This document shows, one piece after another, positions 13,430 to 24,600 of a DNA stretch of 64,000 nucleotides. The position numbers and the translations under genes are program-made. A model generated the notes under the pieces. That model had not been told where the DNA came from. It did no database searches and saw only the letters and a program-made list of their open reading frames with translations. Each line of letters starts with the position of its first letter. The first letter of the stretch is position 1. The stretch spans positions 372,001 through 436,000 of the forward strand of contig JAQGEQ010000281.1 in NCBI GenBank assembly GCA_034620365.1, given 5' to 3'. Source of the DNA: Pegea sp. RAD2-039 (taxonomy: Eukaryota > Chordata > Thaliacea > Salpida > Salpidae).

Positions 13430-14060
13430 ACATTTTTTTAAATGTTAACGTGTTTATTTTTAAAGCAAAAATAGTTACTACAGATTTCTTTTCTTTGGTT
13501 AAAGTTTAAAAATGAATTTCAGAAATTTACATTTTAATTGATTCAAATTTACAATTGATCCTTCTTCATTCTTTTCATTCAACTATTTCATTTTTCATTT
13601 AAAAAATTGAGAATTAATCATTGTACATTAATAATGAGAATGTATTTTAGCGCCAAGTGTTCTTTTCAGGCAGCTTCCTTCCGATTTCTGGGTTGTAAGA
13701 ATATTAAGAATTAATTCATTGTAAATTATTATAAAGGAATTTCAATCGGTATAATTCTACCTCAGTTACCAACTTAATTGGAACTTGTTCTTTTGGCGCT
13801 TAAAAACTCATTAAAAGGTTTGGTGTTAAAGTGCTATGTTTACAACAATCTATCAACCGTAAGATGTATCCTTCTGGCAACGAGTACTATCTAATCCCAA
13901 ATAGTATAAAATTGGTCGTTCTTGGCATCAAATTCATCAATTGTTTCACCATATTACTAAACAGTTTAATTAAATATTTGAGTAGTTTGGTTCATATTTG
14001 TCTTTACTGCATTAAAGTATATGCACAATTAGAAGCTCTAGCAGTCAATTTCACATAATT
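13430..14060 (+). repeat. Dispersed module W, copy 2
   Basis: Corresponds to 9740-10160 up to about 13890, with many differences. A 75-codon open frame at 13831-14058 starts inside the module. It has a hydrophobic composition but no counterpart frame in the other copy, so I do not regard it as a gene. Confidence 0.4.
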
Positions 14061-14835
14061 GTTCGAATTTTATGAAAAATATAATCTTACTGGATGATGT
14101 AGCAGTAACTTATTGTGTTAATAAAAGATTTTATTTAACCACTGGATTTATATAAAACAATAAAGTAAAACGAATTATATAATTTACTATTAAGAAGTTC
14201 AACATTTCCCAGAAAATTCGGTGAAAAAACTTGCTTCAAAGTTTTTGAGTTTCTAAACCTTTTATTCAAAGTTCTTTTTAACAAATTCTATTTCATAAAG
14301 TTTCTTTCAAATAAAATTACATATTAATGTTTATTAGTGGAAATTTGATCAAGTTGGTTCTTTATGCTAAGTTAAAATAGTTTTAGATTACTTTTTGCTT
14401 AAACTGTAATCTTTGCATCAAAAATGAATTAATATTTTAACAAAAAAGATATTTTATAGAGTAGAGTATTTATCAATATGTATTTAAACTATCATAAGTT
14501 TAATTTCTTTTTTTGTGAAAATTTTTCAGTACTTTGAATTATTATAAAATCGAAAATGAAATTTTATATGAGATCTGTTCACTTTTTTAGATAAACTTAG
14601 TTTTGCGCTTCATATAAAATCACTTTTTTCATATGAAATAAATCTTTATAATAAAGTGTGATTCTTGAAATTTTTGATTCTGTTAAAAGCGAATTTGGTG
14701 AAGCAATAGTTTAGTAAGAAACAAAAGAAATAAGTGGTCAAGTCAATTAATTACTGCAAAATTGAGCTTCTTGCTAGTTGCTTTATATAAAACCTCAGCG
14801 GTCATAAGATTTGGTTATATTACGGAACAAACTAA

Positions 14836-15045
14836 CAATTTAAAAGAGTAACTTTCCTAGTACAAGTAACTACAAGTGATTGCCCTAATTGTGAATTTGT
14901 GAGTTGCAAAGCTTATGGTACTAAATGGCTTGATATGGTGGATGATATGAAGTTAGAAGCTCTGCGCAGTGATTTGTTGTGGATGGTTTGTAAGAAATGC
15001 TGCTTAATTCATTATAACTATATGTTTGAATTACTTCATGTTTGA
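14836..15045 (+). CDS. Possible zinc-ribbon-like exon (two CxxC pairs)
   Basis: An open stretch of 69 codons, bounded upstream by TAA and ended by TGA. An acceptor-like TTTCCTAG sits at 14854-14861. The translation contains DCPNCEF, then KAYGTKWLDMVDDMKLEAL, then WMVCKKCC. That gives two Cys-x2-Cys pairs about 35 residues apart, which could bind one zinc ion. Composition (Trp, acidic, Met) is unlike random AT-rich translation. No start codon suits the whole frame, so it would have to be an internal or terminal exon, or a remnant. I could not assign a family. Confidence 0.3.
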   Translation, partial: QFKRVTFLVQVTTSDCPNCEFVSCKAYGTKWLDMVDDMKLEALRSDLLWMVCKKCCLIHYNYMFELLHV

Positions 15046-15580
15046 CAATCATAAGGTAATCACACAAAATATATATCTTAATCATAGTATATCTTTATAG
15101 TAACTCTAAGATGCTTAGACAGCAATTTAAACGTATCATCTACTTAATGTCATATTTAAAAAAATATTTTCCTATTTCTAAGTCTAATTGAAAAATAGTT
15201 TTTTATTAATCTTCATTAAATAGATTTTACTTCTTAAGACGTCAACAAATACGTGTTTTCCATAAAAATTAGTTTCAGATATTCTTAATTTGCTAGAATA
15301 TAAAAACATAGAAAATTCTCTTTCAATATAAAATAGAAAGTATTTATAGAACTAAAAAAAACTAATAAGACCATAAAAAAAATTGTTTCAATTGCTTTAA
15401 AGAAGCAATTTAATTTCGTATTCTTACTTTTTTCTTATTAACTTAATTCTTATTTAAAAATTTAGTTATAAAATGATATTTCATAAGTAAAAGGATATTA
15501 ATTAAATAGGAAGAAATAGTTTCAAATGTTTTCTTACAACATTTTCTTTTAACAGCATTTAACAGCATTTTTCATTAAAA
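15046..15580. other. AT-rich intergenic stretch
   Basis: No exon, tRNA or repeat match was found. The sequence is dominated by short A and T runs. Confidence 0.4.
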
Positions 15581-17360
15581 TCTGTTGATTAGATAATAAT
15601 TCATTGGAATGAGGAAATGGCAAAGAAAATTTGTGTTCCTCAACCAGCTACCTCCAAAAGGATACAGTTGCTTGGGGATTCATCTTACAATGGTCAACCT
15701 TACTTAGTTTTAACCTGTGAAGAAGTTGTGAGATACTAGTTTGCTGTCATATTTTCTACATACATAAGTATGAGATTTGTTGATTATACAAAATACAATG
15801 AAGTACTCAGGTCTTCTTTGACATTGTACTAGAAAGTAAACAATTGAGTAGACATCAATAGAATGTTTTTTTAGAATTTTATTTTTCTGGCTAAGCTACT
15901 AATCAAGGTGGACTATGCTTATCTACTAAAATATTTGTTTCACAGCTGTTATTCGAACTATTGTTTGTATCAAGCCTACATCTAGTCTTTTTGCTACAAT
16001 TAGGCTCAGAGATCGACCCCAAGATCTACATAATGGAGATTTTAATCAACTCGAGTAATAGCTACTTAATCTTAAATTTGACGATCGAACGTTTAATTTT
16101 GATTTAAATTTACGATTTAATATAAATATGGTTTTTTGTATTAACCTTCAAGCAAGTTTTTTTAATATATAAATAGCAAGCAGTTTTATAAGCATTCAAC
16201 AAAGAATTTGAATTCTTACTTAAAATCACTTCGATCACAATAAAATAGAAGTCAATTAATTAAATTATTTGTTTAATTTATTGCTTTTATTGGTAGAACA
16301 ATTTGTAAATCTTAGATATATATAGGAATAACAATTTTCAAAGTCAATAAAAAGCCTAAAAATGTTGAAGAAGAAAAGGAAACATCAATGAATCATCTGT
16401 TTTAAATATGAAGTAAGAAAGTGAAAAACTGGTTTAAGTTGCATGCGACGAGAAAATATGAACTTAATCCAATACTTCTAATTGTTTACCTATTTGTTTC
16501 ATAATTTAACAAGATACTTTTGTCATAATTTAGATTGTAATATCGGGACCAGAAAAATACACAGCAAATCGTGAGAAAGACAACTGTACTTGAAGTTTTG
16601 AAGAAATATAATCAACATGAATATAGACTAAAGTGGATAATTATCAGTTAGGTTTTTTAAAGCCCGTTTATACTAATATTCATAAAAATTAAAAGTTTTT
16701 TAATGTATAAGAACATGTTTCAATTTGATTATGGAAACTATTTTAACTTCCTTTTGATTATATCAACAAATGAAAATTATTTTATATAATTTCTAAACAT
16801 TAATCAACTATAAAAGATGTTGCCTACTCATAAATAAAGACCATGATTAATGTAGAATTGTAAAATTTAAACAAATGTTTCTAATATTTTAATTCAATTC
16901 TGCTTGATCAGTTTTTATTTTTTGGAGATATGAACAATAAAGATAATTAGTTAATCAGCTTCATCCAAATAGGGACACTGACAGTCAGCAATATCTTTCA
17001 GTGACCATTTCTCCCATTTTTATTATTACATCTGCTTACATAAGCATGCCATTTTATGATATTGCAGAGTAATAAGCATAAGATTGTCCACCTATTTATG
17101 TCTTATGCTCATTTACAATTGCTATGAACCTAAAGAATTGATAATCTATGATTATAATTCTGTTGTTGAGACTTCCAATGCCATATAGTAGCTGATAATT
17201 AAGCTAAACAATTCACAATTACCAAAAATGTTGTTAAGTAGCCTTCTATCAATTATAGATTTTTTATTTTACTTCCAGCGGTTTTCTATCAGTGATCTGA
17301 GATACCTCCAAGATCTATTTATTGGAGATTTATTGGAGATATTTGGGAACTGTAAGGTAG
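15580..17360 (+). pseudogene. Decayed gene X, copies 3 and 4 (fragments)
   Basis: 15585-15825 begins with ATGGCAAAGAAAATTTGTG and reads MAKKICVPQPATSKRIQLL and onward for about 40 codons before TAG. It is the best candidate for the ancestral start. 15890-16060 matches 1661-1830. 16270-16500 matches 2030-2460. 16532-16650 matches the 2505-2613 exon, with an extra 4 bp that shifts the frame. 16965-17040 and 17240-17340 repeat yet other pieces (compare 90-250 and 52420-52710). The order shows at least one full decayed unit followed by a partial second unit. Confidence 0.5.
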
Positions 17361-19064
17361 TAGTAATTTCTTCTTATAGTGAAAAAATACTGTTACACTT
17401 GTAATTAGTTTGCACTTCTGTTTAAAATTGATTTATAGTGTTCCATACTTTTAATGATGTGGTGGAATTCAATGCTGATAGAATTCAATGCTAAATTATA
17501 AGAGAAAAATCAATTTATTACATCTTTCCTCGATCTTATCAATTGATGGTTGCTACAATTATTAACAAATGAAATCCCAAATAATTGTTGTCGTAAATCG
17601 AACAGCGTTCTTCTAAGGATTTTCCCAAAAAATCAAAAAATCAAACTATAAAACTTAAACCTTCATTTCAGGTTAACTTTTTATAAAATTTTTGGGAAGT
17701 TTTTTAAATTGCCCTGTTTAAATAACTTAATAAAAACTGTTTTTTTAATAAAACTTAAAATAGAATTTCGTAGAACAAAACTATTAATCATTTGTTTCAA
17801 AATTTAACTTTATAGAATTTATTTATTTCAGTTTTGCAAGATTATAAACTTACAGCATATTAAGTTTATTTGTATCTTAATACACTTCTCAAAATTTATC
17901 TAGATAAATGCTTTTTCTGAGAAAATGTAGCTTCACGTACTACGTAGAAACAGTTTTGTATTTTTCTAAAAAGATTAATATTCACCGAAGGTTATACTAT
18001 AAATTAATTGTTCAGCTGTATATTTTTGCAAACTAGATATTAGGAAAGTGTTTCTACATTTTGGTAATGATATTCTAAAATCATGGTTTTGTAGAACTTA
18101 GTATTGTTTATTGTCTAGATATAAATTATTGTAAGAACTACAAGTTTTTGCGGTTAAAATTTTGTTATTATTTTCTGAAAATTATTTTTCTGAAAGTGAT
18201 TCAAACTTGCATTTGATCCTTATACAGATCTTTGATTCAAGTATCAATGATTCAAATGTTATTTTGCAAAAATGAATTAAGGGAGTTATAGATATAGTTT
18301 TATGATTACTTCTCAGCAAACGAGTAGAAAACTTACTAAAGTATGATTAGGAACTTCACAGCTATATGTTGTGTCTACTTGCGCATATGTTTGATCATAC
18401 TAAAAATCAATGTAAGCTAAATTACTTTAAATGTTAGATATTTATTTCAGTAATACAGAGCAATCACTGAAAACATTGATATCAAGTGAGACAGATTTTA
18501 AATTATTTATAATTACCTTTTAACCGTTTTTAGAAGGATACTATTTGCAGTTGATAGGTTCTGGTAGTAAAGAGTTTTATTTTGCAATATTTTACAAAAG
18601 TGACTAATTTATTAACTCTTACGAGCACCAAAATGAAAGATATCTGTAAACTCTCTCTCTTGTTTACTTATTTGTTAAATATCAAACCTAAAGTTAACTT
18701 TTTCTCTTGTATTTAGATATAGAACATACACTGCAATATTAAGCAGTATAAAATAATTATAAATGGTGATGAATAATTGGAATTAAATAAAATTTTAATC
18801 AGGAATCATTCTAAAACAGAGAATTTGATCATAATTTTAGAATTTCATAAACTTTTCGGTTTTTTAGTAGAACAAAAGGTGTTCATTTATTGTCAAGTTT
18901 GTTCAAGTTGTCTTAAGAAACCAGCAATTGTGTTACAAGACTTGATATTAAGTTAAGTAGTATTAAGATAAGGAAGTGGTTAAATCGATCTACCATTAAT
19001 GTGTAGCGCTCTACATGTGTGGATTTCCTCTTCAATATACTCAAGACTGCGCTATAATGTTACC
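17361..19064. other. AT-rich stretch with a diverged module W
   Basis: About 17990-18260 resembles module W at 9740-9950 (a TTTTGGTAATGAT landmark, then a 'TTCAAACTTGCATTTGATCC' landmark). No intact gene or RNA was seen in the rest. Confidence 0.35.
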
Positions 19065-19402
19065 TAACTCGTTGAAAACGTACTTCCTAACCTATGAGTT
19101 GATAGTGTCAAAGTCTTGAGGATTGCTTGATCGAAATCTAAAAGAGTAAGCTTGAACATAGAATAGCGATAATGACACTTTTTAATTATTTAGGTCAGCC
19201 CAAGCAGGTGGCTCATAATTGGGAGAAATTATATGACCATATTGAATTTTATATCTTTGATGCTACTGTTTTAAGATGCTGGGTAGTATTTCTGAGCAGC
19301 AAATGCAACAAACTGAAAGTTGTTCTAAACGTATATTTTAACTTAATAAGCGATAATTTGTATGCATAAAGTTTAAATAGTTTTCAAGCTTATATTTTTA
19401 TT
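19065..19402. repeat. Segmental duplication, copy 2 (left part)
   Basis: Matches 3565-3905 and contains the exon-like core with PKQVAHNWEKLYDHIEFYIF. The upstream portion of that frame is interrupted by stops here but not in copy 1. The match breaks off after CAAGCTTATATTTTT and resumes at 21672, which defines the inserted segment. Confidence 0.75.
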
Positions 19403-19839
19403 TCTAATATAGCCTTGAAAACTAAACCAATTTATTATTTGCTGATAATTAGAATATAAATTGTTAAAGTAAACTTAATCAATAAGAATTTGATTTTTCA
19501 TTTAGTGTTATTAATGCAGAAAATTATGATTTTTGTCATAAAATCCATTTTTGGCGATTTTAGTATATCGCGAGTTATATGATAGTTATTTAAAATGGCA
19601 TGTAAGAATTTCTTTTTTATAGTGTCTTACAACTTGTTTATTTTAAGAAACTTGTTTATCTTATATTATGAAATAGTCAATTTTGAAAACTTAATAAAAA
19701 TAATTTACATTTTTTTTAATTGTTGTAACTGAAAGATAAATATTAGATAAAAGAAAATGCTTGGTGTTAAGTCAAAATAATCACAAATATAATAGTTTAT
19801 TCATTTATCTATTACAGCGTTTTATTTAACTCCTACTGA

Positions 19840-20030
19840 TGTCCACATTATTATTAACTTCTAGTCAAGCTACCAACCAGTAACGTTATCGCTCAGTGAA
19901 CTTATCAGCTAGTCGCATCTTCAATCGGTGACGTCATCATATAGTGAAGTTATTGCTTAGTGATATCACCAACTAGTGACGTTTTTAACTATTTTTTCAA
20001 ATTCTCTAATGACTTATTTTCTCTACAGTA
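19840..20030. repeat. Degenerate minisatellite, block 1
   Basis: Imperfect units of roughly 15-18 bp built on a CTAGTGACGTTATCAAC-like theme. The words AGTGA, TGACGT and ATCA recur throughout. Some units contain the palindrome TGACGTCA. Confidence 0.6.
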
Positions 20031-20577
20031 AAGTTTCTGAGGATATCACAGTGTAATGAAACGTTACCAACAGTTTTTAAAATCAACCTTGCATTATCAA
20101 TAATAACAACAAATTTATAAGCTAATTTTAAGTTTCAAAAACTAAATATCTTCAGATTTAATATAACTAAAAAAGTAACGTAATTTTCTTTAAATAAAAG
20201 AATTTGTGCAAAATTTACCAATTTATTAAAAAAACTTAATGGAGACTTACATCGATGACCAACGTAGAGATAACATTATTTATCATTTATTCTACAACAG
20301 CTTTTTATTTCAATTATCATAAATTTATATATAACACAAAGTTATATATTTTTGGAATATATTTCAACTTTATCTTTACACAAACACTCTTTTGTATAAA
20401 TTTTTGCTGTTCTTTGTTTATTTATTTTTTTAATGTTTATTCTTAAATATATTTACGATAAGAAATCTAATCTTTTCTTATAATTAAAGTCTTACATAAG
20501 AAATTAAATTTATTATAAAGCAGAGAACTTTGTAGATTCAAAAATGTGAAAGTATTTTCAATTTTTACTTTACATCT

Positions 20578-20790
20578 TTATTTATTCATTACAATAAATA
20601 CAAAGGAGAAGGCTGAAGAGAGCACCTCCCACTAACGCACATTACTAAGCACACATTCTCACAAATGAAACTTATCAAGTTAGAATAAAAGAATAAAGAA
20701 TAAAAATTATGTAACACATGGCATTTCAGAAGTCCTCAAAGCACATAAGAGTGAGCAACTATTAACACAATCGATAAAAGACGTTATTAG
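20578..20790 (-). mobile_element. SINE-like element, minus strand
   Basis: On the minus strand it reads from a TAGTTGCTCACTCTTATGTG region, through ATGCCATGTGTTACA and GAGGTGCTCTCTTCAG, to a tail of TATTTATTGTAATGAATAAATAAA. The same order occurs at 62370-62553. The 3' half occurs at 37600-37679. There is no open frame, and the 3' end is a simple A/T tail. No clear tRNA head or target-site duplication was identified here. Confidence 0.65.
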
Positions 20791-20799
20791 CAAGTATTT

Positions 20800-21110
20800 C
20801 CATCAACCAGTTAGATCATCAACCACCACACCAAAGGCTAATAAACTGATCGAATGGTGGTTTCATCATCTATTGACGTTAACAAATATTGATATTTCTC
20901 TCTAATGACGTCAAAAACTAGTGATATCATCAGCTAAGATTGTGATCAACTGTTAGTATCAGAAACTAATGTTTTCAACGTTATTTATAACCAAATCTGA
21001 TGGTATCTTTAACAACCAATGACGTCATAACTATTGACCTAATGATTTAGTGATTTTATCGACGAGTCACGTTATCAGAAAGTTTTATCATCACTATTAA
21101 GCAAAGTTAG
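20800..21110. repeat. Degenerate minisatellite, block 2
   Basis: Continues the theme of block 1 on the other side of the SINE: repeated ATCA, AACTA, TGACGTCA and AGTGAT words at roughly 15-20 bp spacing. TGACGTCA occurs near 20906 and 21022. The two blocks may once have been one array, split by the SINE and adjacent AT-rich DNA. Confidence 0.55.
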
Positions 21111-21671
21111 CCAACTTATCAATATAACTTTATGGCAATATATTTTGAGGACAGTGAAACAATAATATTATAAACATGTTACATTAAATACTTTTCGTTT
21201 ATATTTATTTGATTATAACTTGTTTATGAATTAAATAACTAAAAGCAATTTTATTTTTATAAGTTGTAAGTTCCATTGTTTAAACCATTTACATCAAGAT
21301 ACTTCTTATTTTTTCTATGAGTGCGCTATAAGAACAAATGAACAAATCAAAGATCATTTTATAAAGTGAAAACTACATATTTTACTATCTGTCCCTAAAT
21401 TATTACAGATTTTTTTCCAAATGTCTGACTTTTTAAAAACAATGTTTGAAATGGAAAACTTAAATTTGCTAAATTGAAATTTATTAATTTCAATCATTTA
21501 TTTATTTAATAACACTGAACCTTGTTAGCAATTAAAATCAAATAAAATATGGAAATTGTTTTCTTATCAACTGTTATGAATTTTTTGCTATATGAACTTC
21601 TAACATAGCTCAAACTGTAACAAATAAATAAGGATAAATATTTGTATATATTGAAAACACAACTGATGGCT

Positions 21672-24600
21672 TTTTAACAAACTTTGCAATAAAGATTTTG
21701 CATAATTAGTACAACTATTTCAAAAATAAAAACTCTTACTAGTTCTTCAATAAAAAAGAATATGTTTTTTGTTTTTATTTATTACATAGAAATATAGAAA
21801 CCATTTGAAGCAAAAAATCATAAAACACTAAAAGAGAACTATCAATCATCTTTTTACAGTAGTCATGATAATAAGTGGACAAATGTTTACATACACAAGT
21901 ACAAATATTAGTGAAAATTTATTAAAACATTTGAATAGAAAGTATCAGAATCATTTCAACTGTAATACAGAAGAAGTTAATAAACAAACATTAAATGCAA
22001 CATTGACATGAAATTATAGCATTTATTAATACTTCATTTTATATATAGCAGATGTAACAGATACAACACGATAATACTAAATCATCAGCACAGAAAAATT
22101 TATAATAGAATTATTTGTGACATTCTGTAAGACAAGATTTAAAATATTATTTGTTTATATGAACACAAATAATTTAAGTCTGAATAGTTATATTTAAACA
22201 ACTTTTGAAACAACTAGAAGTTTATTATAAGATATCTGGAAAATGTCACTGAAGACATTTTAAAACCTTGGAGGCAAAAGTTGTGACAAAAAGCACCTTT
22301 ATACTGTCAAGGAGTTCTTTGATTAAAAGGAGTATAGATACTAAGAACTTCTTAAGCAAAGGGTCTAAAGTTACTTGTTTATCAATTGACAAGGTCTTTA
22401 CAGATATCGTTTTTATGTTTAATAATCAATCATAGCGTCTACTTCTCTTAGGTGACCTTTCAGCTGAAAAACGTCTACTTCTAGAGTCTTTTTTTTTCTT
22501 GATAGTTCTTTCACAAGTCTTACTTCTTCGTTCACGTCTTCTGTCAGCATTATGTCTACTACAATGTGAATATCCTTCTTTATATTTTCCACATTCTTTT
22601 CTTGTACTATCTTTGAATCGATTATTGGAAGTACTTCCATGTTTTAGTTCTGCTGACGGTGGTGAAAAACGAGATGGATAAGCTCGTCGAGCATCATCAT
22701 CATGTTGGTAATCAACCCTTGTCAAATAATGTCTAGGAGAACTTTCTCTTTGGGAATATCTTGAGTTATGACCAAATCTCTTTTCAATATAGTCACTTCT
22801 TCGTACATAGTCTTGATCATGAAAGTTTGGTGGAGCATATAAATCTTCTCTGCTCAAATGGTCTTCTCCGTCGTGGCTTTCATCATTATATAAGGGTGCG
22901 AAATTGTTTTCTGATGGATCATATCTTCTTATAAGTAAAGGTACTTTTTTTCGTTGAAAATCATTCAGTCTTAAATCATGGTAAGTTTTAGATGGAGGAG
23001 ATAGATATTCCCGTCTTCTTATTGGTTTCTTAAAAAGTTGTGCTTGTAATGGTCTTGGATTTGGTTCAAAATAACAATCTTGAACTACAAGATTTATGGC
23101 TTCACGTGAAGTTTCAGGAACAGGTCTCGGAGACTGCTGTCTTAGGTGGTTACGTTTAGATGAAGATTGCTTACTACTTTTGTAAGGTTTTTTTCTGTTT
23201 CTTGTGTCATTAATTCTCGAAAAAGATTCCATTGGATGAATAGAACCGGAAGAAAACTTTGTTCTTTTTTCGAGTAAATCATCATCGTTGTATTCATCAA
23301 AATTTTCGTAATATTTTCGAATCTTACGTTTTCTGGATTTAATTTTTCTTTTTTTGCGCGATTTAAGAATTTTTTTAAATCTTGAAGTCATTTCTCTTGT
23401 AGGAGATAACTCTGTAGTTGAATACTCTGAATCAGATGAATCTACGAATCTTTTCATTTTTTGTGCTTTTTGTCTTGAAACTGCAACTGTTTTTTCGTTA
23501 TCATCTTGGTTGTTTTTATTAGGACTCATTTTAGGTTGCTTCAAATCGCTAAGCCCTTCTTCCGTTTGATGATCATTACTTCGTAGATCGCTACCACTTT
23601 CAATGGAACTAGTCAGCTTATTTGACTGTGAATCTTTAGTAGAAGATTCACCTGAGATTTTACTTAGTATTGTTCCAAGAGCAAAACTTTGTTCCTCAGG
23701 ATAAAACTTACATTTTTTAATAAGTTTGGAAGCTTCCGTTTCATCAATAGTTGTAGCCTGATTTCTCTCAGACATTTTTTTAACTTTACTTGCAGAAAAA
23801 GCTTTGTCAGATTCAACAGAATGTTTCGAATGTTCTGTCTCATCAACTAATATGGTTGAGCTTACATCTTCTGAAATTTTTGTAAGGTCAATAAACGTCA
23901 TAATTTTATCAACGCTTACTGGCTCATCATTAACTACTTGATTTGTTTCATTCACCACATCTGTGGACTGTTTGGGTTGGTTACTATTTAAAACACTTGA
24001 GGACGACACATCCTTCCCAACAATATCAATGACATCATCTTTTTTGGTGCTGGTTGTTTTTGTAAGTTCATTCTTTCGAAGTGCAACTTTGTCTGAGGAA
24101 GAGTCAAATAAATCAACTACATTGCTCTCAGCATCGTTATCATTTTCTTTTAAAGTTTTTTGTTCTTCTTTAACCTCGACAGGAGCATTTATAAGGCTTA
24201 CGGGTTCTTCTTCCTTATGTATTTCTTGCTTATTATTGTCAAATTTAATTTCATAATCGCTGTTTGTTAAACTATTTTTATTACATTCACTAGCTTCGTC
24301 GGAGTCCATTGTTAAATCAATGATGCTAGTTGAACTAGCATCTTTGCTCGATTCATTTTTTTTGTGCAAATCTTCCAACTGTTTGTTTGCCTCTATTATC
24401 TTTTCAATTTTTTTCGAATTTTCAAGACTAACCTTTTGACATAGTTTTTGAACTTTTGTAGATTCAACAGCTGCTGTAGCTTCATTAGAACTTGCTGTAC
24501 AGGTCATTAGTTCTTTATTACTTGTTTCAGCAAGAACACATTGTTGAATACTAATGCTATGAAGAACTTCAATTGGTTTTTCAAGGGAAGTAGTTTCATT

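Larger units (their letters stand above)
19403..21671. other. 2.27 kb segment present only in duplication copy 2
   Basis: This segment interrupts the match between the two large duplicates. It holds two blocks of a degenerate minisatellite and a SINE-like element. The remaining AT-rich sequence (20031-20577, 21111-21671) shows no gene; a 63-codon open frame at 20255 looks like AT-rich noise. Whether this is an insertion in copy 2 or a deletion from copy 1 cannot be decided from one window. Confidence 0.65.

Noticed and set aside
19840..21110. CRISPR-like repeat array
   Set aside because: Units are degenerate, lack constant repeat and unique spacer alternation, and the genome is eukaryotic.
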